From NCBI GenBank assembly GCA_001313085.1, contig BBFE01000014.1, forward strand, positions 13,617-77,616: DNA of 64,000 bases. Reading direction: 5' to 3'. Position numbers and translations under genes: made by a program. Origin of the DNA: Paenibacillus sp. JCM 18996. GTDB taxonomy: Bacteria; Bacillota; Bacilli; Paenibacillales; NBRC-103111. This document shows, piece after piece, positions 50,896 through 59,710 of the stretch. Below the pieces are notes generated by a model, which saw only the letters and a list, made by a program, of their open reading frames with translations, was not told the DNA's origin and did no database searches. Positions within the stretch are counted from its first letter, which is position 1. Each line of letters starts with the position of its first letter.

Positions 50896-51812
50896 TTACC
50901 TGCCTGTTGTCTCGCTATTTTTTTTCTCGATGAACGAAAGGATGCTGTCCAGATTCTGAGGCGGCACTTTGGCGATCAGGTCTCCCTTTTCCGCAAGCCT
51001 TTCCTCTATGGTCAAAAGGGTAAATTCCTTCGGATCCGCATTTCCGCGCACTTCTTCCCAGGTGAGCGGCGTGGATACGGCGGCTTCTTTTCTGGCGCGC
51101 GGCGTGTAGGGTGCGGATAAGCTTTTGCCGGCCCAGTGCTGGACATAATCGATATAAATCCGGTCTCCCCGCTCCTTGACAAATCTTTCGATCGTAAACA
51201 GCTCGGGGTGCTTCTCTACTAAATACCGGGCGACAAAATGACCAACCGTGCGCAGCTGCCCGAAAGTATAGCCGTCGGCGATCGGAACGATAATTTGCAC
51301 GCCCGTGGCGCCGGACGTTTTGGGGATCGATTGGATGCCCATGGACTCAAGCACCTCTCCGATCATGGCAACGGCTTCCATCAAACGCGGCTCCTGCGCG
51401 CGGCTCGGATCTATATCAAGCACCCATTCCGCGGGGATTTCTCCACCCACATACTCGAAAGATGGATGAAATTCCAGTGCCGCCAAATTGCCGAGCCAAA
51501 GAAGAGAGGGAAGCGAATCCAGCTGTATGTAACGGACCCCGTCCTTCTCTGCCGTTTTAATGAAAGAAGGTATGTTTTTTTGGGAGCATTTTTTTTCTGG
51601 TAAAAGGATTCTCCGCCGACGCCGTCCGGAAACCGGATCACAGTTAAATAGCGGTTCCGGCAGTATTTCAGCAAATAAGGGGCAAGAGCGGCCAGCTTTT
51701 GCAGGTACAACGCTTTCGTTATTCCCTGCTCGGGCCACAGCAGCTTCTCCGGATGCGTAATCCTGATTTGGTGCCCGTCTACCGTGATCTCTTGCGAGTG
51801 GCTTGGAGTCAT
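50896..51812 (-). CDS. LigD-type primase-polymerase for non-homologous end joining
   Basis: About 303 residues: ITHPEKLLWPEQGITKALYL, YLTVIRFPDGVGGESFYQKN, then VRYIQLDSLPSLLWLGNLAA, EFHPSFEYVGGEIPAEWVLD IDPS (catalytic DxD region), KTSGATGVQIIVPIADGYTF and YIDYVQHWAGKSLSAPYTPR. This is the archaeo-eukaryotic primase fold of LigD, which fills gaps at broken DNA ends. Breaks lie near 51573-51595. Its ATG overlaps the ligase stop (ATGA). Unlike in many bacteria it is a separate gene. Confidence 0.9.
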
Positions 51813-52718
51813 AGTATTCCTCCTTCAATGGAAAGCAGTTTCGGTTGACGCAAAAAAGCCCCCTTCGGTCACCTCTTGTCCTTTCACCCGCGCTTGCACC
51901 GGCTTCTCCAGCCACTTGAGCTGCATTCTGTTCATCTCGGGAGGCAGCTGTACGGGAGGCGCTTCCTGCAGCACCGTCTTGAGCTTCAATAATTGTGCTT
52001 TTGCAGCATCGTCCAGTCCTGAAGAAACGCGCCCGAAATAAGCGCCTTCGGACCTCATCAGCAAACTGGCCAACCTGCTTCCCGCATCAAAAAAAAGCCG
52101 ACGATGTCCACCTCGAAGGTTTGGATCGTTTTGCGCTTAAACCAGTCCGAATGGTCCTTGCCTTCCAGATAAGCGCTTGACAGCCGTTTGGACACGACCC
52201 CCTCCCAGCCGTTCTCCTGCACCCACTGCCACAACGCTTGTCCATCCTCGTACAGCTCCGCAGTGAACATTTCAGGGGTACGTTCCGGAAACAGCTCATT
52301 CAAAAGGTTGAAACGGGTAACAAAAGGCTCCTGCCGCAAATCCCTGTTCCCAATCCGAAGCACATCGAAAAGCACATAGACCACCGGCTCCCTGCTAATT
52401 GCCTTGTCAAACTCCGCGGAATGAACCAGCTTGTTTCTCCGCTGTATTTTCTGAAAACTCGGGCGTTTGGTGGCTGATCAAAAAAAATGACCGCTTCCCC
52501 GTCCAGAACGCAGTCCGTTTCCAATTGGCCCAAAGCTTCGCCAGCTCAGGGAACGTATTATTGCTCCGCTTCATCGTCTTGGAATACAGGCCCACCCGCC
52601 CGCCGCTTACTTCCGTTATGACCCGGTATCCGTCCCATTTGATCTGGTACCCCCAATCGTCGCCTTGGGGAATTGTATCCGTAAGGATCGGGGACATCGG
52701 ATGAAAAAAAAGCTGCAT
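51809..52718 (-). CDS. ATP-dependent DNA ligase of the NHEJ system
   Basis: About 300 residues. The adenylation motif I is YQIKWDGYRV (KxDG), motif III-IV region VLDGEAVIF, motif IV GWEGVVSKRLSSAYLEGKDH and motif V WFKRKTIQTFEVDIVGF. An oligonucleotide-binding C-terminal domain follows (GAYFGRVSSGLDDAAKAQLL) and the protein ends IEGGIL. Slips are at A/T runs near 52704, 52480, 52090 and 51853, with a further slip near 52540. It starts three bases after the Ku stop, within a Ku-ligase-polymerase operon. Confidence 0.9.
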
Positions 52719-52721
52719 CGG

Positions 52722-53577
52722 TCAGGCCCCCGTCTTCTTTGCTTTGGCCCGAGGCTTGCGTCTCGGCTTGACAGGCTCTTCCTTTGCCTCCGGCACCGTG
52801 TCCTTTTTTTTCTTCACTTGCTTGAGGCTGGCCTGGAGCGCATCCATCAGATCGATGACGTTCGTCTTCTTCTCTTCGGGAGCCAGCTTGACTTCTTTTC
52901 CCTCGATTTTGTCTTGTATGGCGGACATAAGACGGTTTTTTGTACTCGTCCTCGTATTTCTCGGGTTCGAATTTCGAAGACAGCTGTTCGATCAGCATTT
53001 TGGCCATCTCTAGTTCCTTGCCGTTCGGCTCTTTGCGCTTTGGCAGATTGGGCACCTGGTCGACAGGGCGGATCTCCTCGGCATAAAACATGGTTGACAT
53101 GGCCAGGCAATCCTTCACAATGCGAATCGCCGCCAGCGAACTTTTATTGCGTATGGTCACATTGGCGATGCCTATCTTGTTCGTCGCTTCCAAAGCGTCC
53201 AGCAGCAGATTATATGCGGTCGTACCCGTATTGTCGGGAGCCAGGTAGTATGTTTTCTGGTAATAGATCGGATCGATCTCCTCCAAATCCACGAAATCGA
53301 GAATCTTAATCTGCTTCGTGTCCTCAGAGGCCAGTTTATTCAACTCTTCCTTATCAAAGGTCACAAAATGGCCCGGCTCGTATTCATAGCCCTTGACGAT
53401 CTCGTTCCAGTTGACATCCTTTTCGCATTTGGGGCAGGTCCGGACGTAATGAATCGGTACGGAATATTCCTTGTGAAGCATTTTCATCGGTATATCGTTA
53501 TCCTGCGTGGCTGAGAACATCTTCACAGGAACATTCACCAGCCCAAAATTGATCGCGCCCTTCCAAATGGTCTGCAT
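52722..53577 (-). CDS. ku: Non-homologous end-joining protein Ku
   Basis: About 285 residues: MQTIWKGAINFGLVNVPVKM, HKEYSVPIHYVRTCPKCEKD, VKGYEYEPGHFVTFDKEEL, DPIYYQKTYYLAPDNTGTTA and RNKSSLAAIRIVKDCLAMST, the Ku ring core. The C-terminal tail (VKPRRKPRAKAKKTGA) is Lys/Arg-rich, as in Ku proteins that slide on DNA. One slip at 52937-52942, six T for five, separates core and tail. It binds broken ends and recruits the ligase encoded next. Confidence 0.92.
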
Positions 53578-53734
53578 TCCTATCCCTCCCATTCTATGTG
53601 TAATTGTTATTTAAACCGTTTTGGTCCCGATTTATCATCGTGGCGATGGCAATATCCTCCTGCCTGCGGGGAATGCTAAATTCGAACTTAACTTCAGAAC
53701 ATCAGGCGTAATTTCGACAAAAAACGGGCTTTCG

Positions 53735-53751
53735 TGTCAGTTTTACTAACA
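53735..53751 (+). promoter_or_regulatory. GlnR/TnrA-type nitrogen operator
   Basis: TGTCAGTTTTACTAACA matches the TGTNA-N7-TNACA pattern of GlnR and TnrA sites exactly. It lies just upstream of the ammonium transporter promoter, the usual place for nitrogen control in Firmicutes. Confidence 0.65.
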
Positions 53752-53758
53752 GATACTG

Positions 53759-53790
53759 TTGACATCGTTTTTTTACTGCCACTTTATAAT
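53759..53790 (+). promoter_or_regulatory. Probable sigma-A promoter of the ammonium transporter gene
   Basis: TTGACA (53759-53764) and TATAAT (53785-53790) are both consensus but separated by 20 bases, too many for a good promoter. The spacer contains a T7 run (53768-53774); with 4 or 5 T the spacer would be 17 or 18. Confidence 0.65.
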
Positions 53791-53835
53791 GGATGAATGT
53801 ATGACAAGTTAGCTTATATGACAGGAGATGAACGA

Positions 53836-55137
53836 ATGAGCGTCGAGCAATTGACCGGCGGACTTGATACCATATGGGTGATTCTGACGGCTGCAATGAT
53901 TTTGCTGATGGAAGGCGGATTCGCTCTTTTGGAAGCGGGTTTTGTCAGGCGAAAAAAACGCGGCCAGCATAATAATGAAGGTTTTTTGTCGATATCGCAT
54001 TCGGTGCGTTGGTGTTTTTCCTGTTCGGATTCGGCATTATGTACGGGAAAGATGTATGGGGATTGCTGGGAATGAGCGGGTTCCTGATGGGAGGGGATCT
54101 CACACATATTAAATTGAACATTTCGCATGAGACCTACTGGCTGTTCCAGTGCGCCTTCGTCATTGCGGTGATCTCCATCGTTTCCGGGGCGGTTGCCGAA
54201 AGGATCAACTTTAAAGCTTACATCCTGTACACCATAGCCATGACGGGGCTGATCTACGATTGCGGGACATTGGGTATGGGCAGTGGGCGGCTGGTTGGGA
54301 AAGCTGGGAATGATCGATTTTGCCGGCTCAGCGGTCATTCACGCGTTAGGGGGATTCTCCGCGCTGGCTGCGGCGAAGCTGATCGGTCCGAGAATTGGAA
54401 AATATAACGACGACGGCAGCGCGAACATCGTTCCGCCCTCCAATCTTCCGTTAGCTTCGGTCGGCGCTTTTATTCTTTGGTTCGGCTGGTTCGGGTTTAA
54501 CTCGGGAAGTACGCTTAGCGCCGCCAATTATTCTGTGGAGATCGGACATATCGCGGTGACCACGATGCTTGCCGCGGCTGCCGGTGCGGCTTCCTGCATT
54601 CTGTTCACTATGATGCGATATCAGAAATCCGACCCTCCGATGGTCATCAATGGCGCGCTGGCGGGACTAGTGGGAATTACGGCAGGTTGCGCCTATGTGT
54701 CAGAAGGGGTGGCTATCTTCATCGGCGCGGTGTGCGGAATCGTCATGATCTTCGCCACGGAATTCCTTGAAAGCAAAAGGATCGACGATCCGGTCGGTGC
54801 CTTCGCCGTGCACGGTGTCAGCGGAAGCATCGGTACTCTGGCTGTCGGGTTGTTTGCCATTCCGGAATGGACTTCCAAATTCAACCTCAGCGGCGCGGGC
54901 TTGTTCTACGGCGGCGGCTGGTCTCTGCTCGGCATTCAGGCTTTGGGACTCGCCATCGTCTGTGTGTGGGGCTTTTGCCTGACCTGGCTTGCGATGAAAT
55001 TGATAAGCCTGCTCGTTCCGGTCCGTGTCAGCAGAGATGAGGAGCTGGTCGGACTCGATGTGGGCATCCACGGTGTTCCCGCCTACAGCGAGGAGCACGA
55101 TTTTATTGCTGTACCGTCTATCATAGATAAAGAATAA
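53836..55137 (+). CDS. amtB: Ammonium transporter
   Basis: About 430 residues: DTIWVILTAAMILLMEGGFA, LLEAGFVRRKNAASIIMKVF, QCAFVIAVISIVSGAVAERI, DFAGSAVIHALGGFSALAAA (pore His), FGWFGFNSGSTLSAANYSVE and GAFAVHGVSGSIGTLAVGLF (second pore His), with eleven helices expected. The ATG follows AGGAGATGAACGA. Slips lie at A/T runs near 53952 and 53983 and at a short-run slip near 54281. No adjacent PII gene is present. A GlnR/TnrA-type box upstream suggests nitrogen control. Confidence 0.92.
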
Positions 55138-55177
55138 TCAGCTGGAACTCTATAATAATCGACTGCGCCCCAAACAA

Positions 55178-55216
55178 CGAAAAAAGCCGCTTATCCATTG
55201 GATAAACGGCTTTCAC
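55178..55216. terminator. Bidirectional terminator between amtB and the next gene
   Basis: AAAAAAGCCGCTTATCC and GGATAAACGGCTTT pair around ATT with one bulge. The flanking A and T tracts serve both directions. Confidence 0.8.
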
Positions 55217-55250
55217 TGTCTTCCCCCATCTTATGGAGGAAGCACAACTG

Positions 55251-55599
55251 TTAGATCTCTTCATTCAATTGAGCTTTAAGCGACTCGATTTCCTGTCTCA
55301 GCTGCTTTACCGTCTCAAGCGGCTTCTTAACATAATGGATATACTCTACAGCCAAGTGATGATCCGGTTTTTTTTGCCTGTCAACAAACGCCTTAAACCT
55401 GACATGGATTGATAGCTTTGTTCTTCGCGAAGTCTTCTCTTTTCATAACGCTCAATGGCTTGCTCAATATCCAAGACCTGCTGCTCTTTCTGGGCGATAA
55501 GAGATTCCAAAAGGGAGAACACATCCGCATTTTTTTTATCGGTATTTTTTTGGAAGAATCCATTGAAGGGAAAGAATCCGTTATAAGCGCAGTCAGCAT
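55251..55599 (-). CDS. Small coiled-coil hypothetical protein
   Basis: About 113 residues after repair: MLTALITDSFPSMDSSKKIP, VFSLLESLIAQKEQQVLDIE, ERYEKRRLREEQSYQSMSGL, and VKQLRQEIESLKAQLNEEI, mostly helical with heptad character. Slips at T runs near 55531, 55543 and 55369. No family is recognised. It may bind another protein. Confidence 0.55.
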
Positions 55600-55737
55600 G
55601 AGAGTTCACCTACCTGATTATGTTAACTATTTTCACACTGATTCTATTTTACCTCATTTTGCGGCTCTTGAAAAGGTTTATTAAAAAAAAGCATTGGTTA
55701 AAAAAAAGACCGGAAAAAAAATTCCGGCCGTCTATAT

Positions 55738-56599
55738 TCAGATAAAGCGTTTGGCGCCAATGTATCTGGATCCCCAATAACCGCTTTGCAGGCTGTCAAT
55801 TTTAACACCGTCATCGGTGGCGGATATAAATTGATTGTTGCCTAAATAAATTCCGACGTGTGAAGGGACCTTAGCCTGGGCGAAGAATACCAGATCTCCG
55901 ACCTTGGGCTGGGCGACGGGATTACCTGCGGTGTTCATGTCTCTGGATGTCCGGGGAAGCGATACGCCGTTCTTGCCATAAACATACTGGACAAAACCCG
56001 AGCAGTCGAATCCGTCAGGCTCGTCCCACCATATTGGTAGGCAGTGCGAGATACTGCTTGGACAACTCCACGATTCTTGTGGAGATTGCTTTCTCCACCA
56101 CCTTGGACGGTGCCCACCATGCGGGTGCGTGGTATTTTCCGTCCTTACCGAGGATGGCAATATAGTTGGTTTGATCCCATTGGGTAGTAATTCCCAAGTT
56201 TTCGCTCACAAAGCGAAGGGGAACCATCACCCTGCCTTCCTGAAACAAAGCCTGCGTGCCAATGCTTACTTTCTCGCCGTTCACCGTGGCATAAGACTGT
56301 CCTGTCGTAATCACAATCTTTTTTTCTCTGGACTGCTTATCGTTACCGTCACCTGCTGACCATCCATCTGCCAATCCACATTGTAGCCCAATTCTTCCGA
56401 AATCAGACGAATCGGCGTCTGCAGATTCTGATTGCCGTCTATGAACGGCTGTGCATCAGGAAAAGACACGAGGTGATCGTTAATCTGTACCTTCACACTA
56501 CTGTTCAATACAGCGGCTTCCGCCGAATGAGCGTGAAAAAAAGACCGGACAGCAAAAAAATGCGCCCGTTAACACAAGCGAGCTTGCCAAAACCTTCAA
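55738..56599 (-). CDS. Secreted NlpC/P60 peptidoglycan hydrolase with copper amine oxidase-like stalk
   Basis: About 285 residues. A TTG behind AAGGAGGAAAGCAG starts a signal peptide (KVLASSLVLTGAFLLSGLF, ending AHSAEA). A copper-amine-oxidase N-terminal-like domain follows (VQINDHLVSFPDAQPFIDGN, QEGRVMVPLRFVSENLGITT), then NlpC/P60: FDCSGFVQYVYGKNGVSLPR with the catalytic Cys, and VPSHVGIYLGNNQFISATDD with the His. It cleaves wall peptides outside the cell. Slips lie near 56543-56560, 56320 and 56025. Confidence 0.87.
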
Positions 56600-56829
56600 C
56601 TGCTTTCCTCCTTGTAGCCTCCGAGGTTAGTTGGCGGGTTCGGGTAGAGGTTGCTCCCTGGTCTGGCCTGCGCCAAACGTTCACCCCAAAATAAGTCCCC
56701 CCGTACCAATGATAGGACCATTGGATTCGGCATCTGTTTTGTTGCTGTTTTTTTCAACTATTTCAATGTAACATATGATAAAAGAGGGTAAACACCCATT
56801 TTTTCAACAAAATTGTGTCCAAATTAAGA

Positions 56830-56873
56830 CAATAAGAAAGAGACCTCATATTGAAGTCTCTTGTCTTCTTCTT
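56830..56873 (-). terminator. Terminator after ywbE
   Basis: AAGAGACTTCA and TGAGGTCTCTT pair around ATA on the minus strand, followed by TCTTATTG rather than a clean U run. Confidence 0.5.
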
Positions 56874-56892
56874 GCTTAGTGGCCTTCGTCCC

Positions 56893-57087
56893 TCAACTAA
56901 GTATTTCTTTGACTCTGCCTACCTGTCCATCTGTCAAACGAACCTTGATTCCATGGGGATGCGTGGGAGAATTCGTTAAGATGTCCTTGACGATTCCCTT
57001 GGTTAACGCACCTGTCCTCTGGTCTTTCTTCAAAACGATACTGACTTCCAGGCCTGGGCGGATATGGCTCCGGTTCTGACCGTTCAT
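56893..57087 (-). CDS. ywbE: YwbE family small protein (DUF2196)
   Basis: An intact 64-residue gene: MNGQNRSHIRPGLEVSIVLK, KDQRTGALTKGIVKDILTNS, PTHPHGIKVRLTDGQVGRVK. The RPGxxVxIVLKKDQ and SPxHPHGIKVRL motifs are diagnostic of YwbE. Function unknown. A GAAGGTGACAGC site precedes the ATG. Confidence 0.9.
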   Translation of the reverse strand: MNGQNRSHIRPGLEVSIVLKKDQRTGALTKGIVKDILTNSPTHPHGIKVRLTDGQVGRVKEILS

Positions 57088-57134
57088 GCTGTCACCTTCT
57101 TCATCCTTAACTTATGAGATTCGCGGCAAGCGGG

Positions 57135-58147
57135 CTAACTATTCTTTAACATCAATAAATCCAGAAAAGACTCAGGCTCCAACCGGCCGAAATATGCCCG
57201 CAAATCGATGCCTGACAAGCTTTTATCACCTCGGACTCTTCATAGCGCACACCTTTGAGCTGATCTTCAATATCCGAGATTTCCCCAGCACCAAAAAAAA
57301 TCGCCGTAAATTTTCAGATCGCTGATAAGGCTTTCGATATATTCATCCGGACATCTATGGTTCCGACCGTTTCGAAACGCTTCTTGCTATGCAGAGTGCT
57401 CTCCGGAGATTTGCCGTAGTTCCAATCCCAGCTCCCATATCTCTCCTTCGACAGACGGCGGATCGCTTCCCAATCCGATTCCTCGAGCTGGACACGGGGC
57501 ACATCCTGTGGCCACTTGCCGAAAATCGATTGCAGCAGTTCATTCCTGAATTCTTCAATCCTCATCGGCGCATCCAGAAATTCGCTTATGTTGGCCACTC
57601 TGCTGCGAATGGATTTTATGCCTTTGGATTGGATTTTTTTCCGGGTGCACGTTGAGCGCCGACACGACATTTTCTATTTCGGAATCGAACAAAAGCGTAC
57701 CGTGCTGAACATCCGGCCCTTGGTGGTGAATTGGGCATTGCCGGATATTTTGCGCTCGCCGACCTGGATATCGTTTCTCCCAGTCAAATGTGCCTGGACA
57801 CCAAGCTTCTTCAGCGCCTTGATCACCGGCTCCGCGAATTTCTGGAAGTTGTGGAACGACTCGCCGTCATCCTTTGTAATGAAGCTGAAATTCAGGTTTC
57901 CCAGATCATGGTACACCGCTCCGCCGCCGGATAACCTTCGGACTACATGGAGTCCATGCTTTTTGACATACTCGGAGTTGATTTCCTCCAACGTATTCTG
58001 GTTTTTTCCAATGATGATCGACGGTTCGTTGATATAAAAAAAGCAGGTAGCTTGTGTCCATCGGCAAATTCTTCAAAGCATATTCTTCTATGGCAAGGTT
58101 GATTCTTGGATCGGTGATACCTTCATTGTCTATAAAAAAAGCAACAT
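57135..58147 (-). CDS. lplA: Lipoate-protein ligase A
   Basis: Attaches free lipoate to lipoyl domains such as that of OdhB nearby. The reconstructed 333-residue protein reads MLLFIDNEGITDPRINLAIE, EPSIIIGKNQNTLEEINSEY, HVVRRLSGGGAVYHDLGNLN (lipoyl-AMP loop) and TGRNDIQVGERKISGNAQF. Slips lie near 58134, 58036, 57700, 57634 and 57292; near 57222 one A is missing (four for five), and restoring it gives the ending AYFGRLEPESFLDLL. A stop-to-stop gap of about 260 bases separates it from odhB. Confidence 0.9.
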
Positions 58148-58239
58148 CTTCCCCTCCTGCCGCTCACTGTATTCTCATTTTAATCTAAAATAGTCCTGTA
58201 CACAAAAAAAATCGCTAAATCGTATGCAGAGAAGCAGAT

Positions 58240-58290
58240 AAAAAAAACAGCCCCGGCACGGCAGCAAGTCCGACCGAGGCTGTTTCATAT
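58240..58290 (-). terminator. Terminator of the odhAB operon
   Basis: On the minus strand AAACAGCCTCGG and CCGGGGCTGTTT pair around an inner hairpin and are followed by U6. Confidence 0.65.
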
Positions 58291-58413
58291 TTGCACAGAC
58301 TGCACCGCCGTCCGGGCTGTTTCTTGCCTGCACACTCGGCACCGCCCCTCGAAGCAGTTTCCTGCCAACACTTGCAGCTTCGACAGCTGCGAGCCTGACA
58401 AAACTGCCGGCCG

Positions 58414-59710
58414 TTACCCTTCGAGCAGCAATGTTTCCGGATCTTCGAGCAGCTCCTTGACGGTGACGAGGAAGCGGACCGCTTCGCTGCCGTCCACAAT
58501 GCGATGGTCGTATGACAGAGCGATATACATCATCGGCCGGTTCTCCATCCGCTGCTCATCGATCGCCACAGGGCGCAGCTGGATTTTGTGCATGCCCAGA
58601 ATACCTACCTGAGGGGCATTCAGAATCGGCGTCGATAAAAGGGATCCGAATACACCGCCGTTCGTTATGGTGAAGGTACCTCCCTGCAGATCGGACAGCG
58701 CCAGCGTATTGGAGCGCGCTTTGGAAGCGAGCTCCCCTATTTGTCTCTCAATCTCTGCAAAGCTCAGCCGGTCGGCGTCGCGGACAACCGGTACAACCAG
58801 GCCTTCTTTCGCAGATACCGCAATTCCGATATCGTAATATTTCTTCGCCAGGATTTGATCCCCGGAAATCTCGGCATTAAGCAGCGGAAACGCCTTTAAT
58901 GCGCCGACAACGGCTTTAGTAAAGAAAGACATGAATCCCAAGCCCACATCATGCTTCTCTACGAAAGCTTGCTTACGGCGTTTGCGCACATCCAGAATAG
59001 CCGTCATATCCACTTCGTTGAACGTGGTTAACATGGCCGCGGTATGCTGGGCTTCGACCAAACGGCTCGCGATCGTCTGGCGGCGGCGGGACATCCGGAT
59101 GACTTCAACCGGCTTCCCGGGGTCGATGGCTGCCCCTTCGCCAGGCGCTTTTTTTTGCGGTACCGCGGATTGCGGTCTGCTCACTGCCTGTCCAATGTTT
59201 GCCGGCTTCGCAGCCTGCCCCCCCGGTTCATAAGACCTGACGTCTTCGGCGGAGATTCTGCCGGCCGGATCGTTCGAAGGGATCCGGCTTAGATCGATGC
59301 CGCGCTCCCTTGCCAGCTTTCGCGCCGAAGGAGTCGCGATAAATGCAGCCTTATCATTCGCCGCGGATTCTTCCTGCCGGACGTTTGCTGCCGCAGGCGG
59401 ATTGGTAATCGCCTGCACCTCAGCCTGAGCCGCTTTCGGAGCGCTGCTCTCCTTCTTTTCCACAGCCACGGCAGATCCTTCACGGATCGTACCGATCACT
59501 TCACCGACCTGGACGGTGTCCCCTTCCTGCCTGCGGATTTCCGCCAACACCCCGTCCTGCTCGGCGTTAATTTCCAGGTTCACCTTGTCCGTTTCCAGTT
59601 CGAGCAGCAAATCTCCCTGACTCACGGGATCGCCCTCTTTTTTTCACCCATTTTGCAATCGTTCCTTCGGTGATGGATTCGCCAATCTCAGGTACTTTGA
59701 TTTCAGTCAT
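58414..59710 (-). CDS. odhB: 2-oxoglutarate dehydrogenase E2, dihydrolipoyllysine succinyltransferase
   Basis: About 431 residues. The lipoyl domain reads [20 protein letters not shown] and [11 protein letters not shown] (lipoylated Lys); the E1/E3-binding domain is [20 protein letters not shown]; the catalytic domain has [17 protein letters not shown] with the active His. One T run of seven at 59637-59644 must be six to give [33 protein letters not shown] precedes the ATG. Its start overlaps the odhA stop by ATGA in the repaired sequence. Confidence 0.95.
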
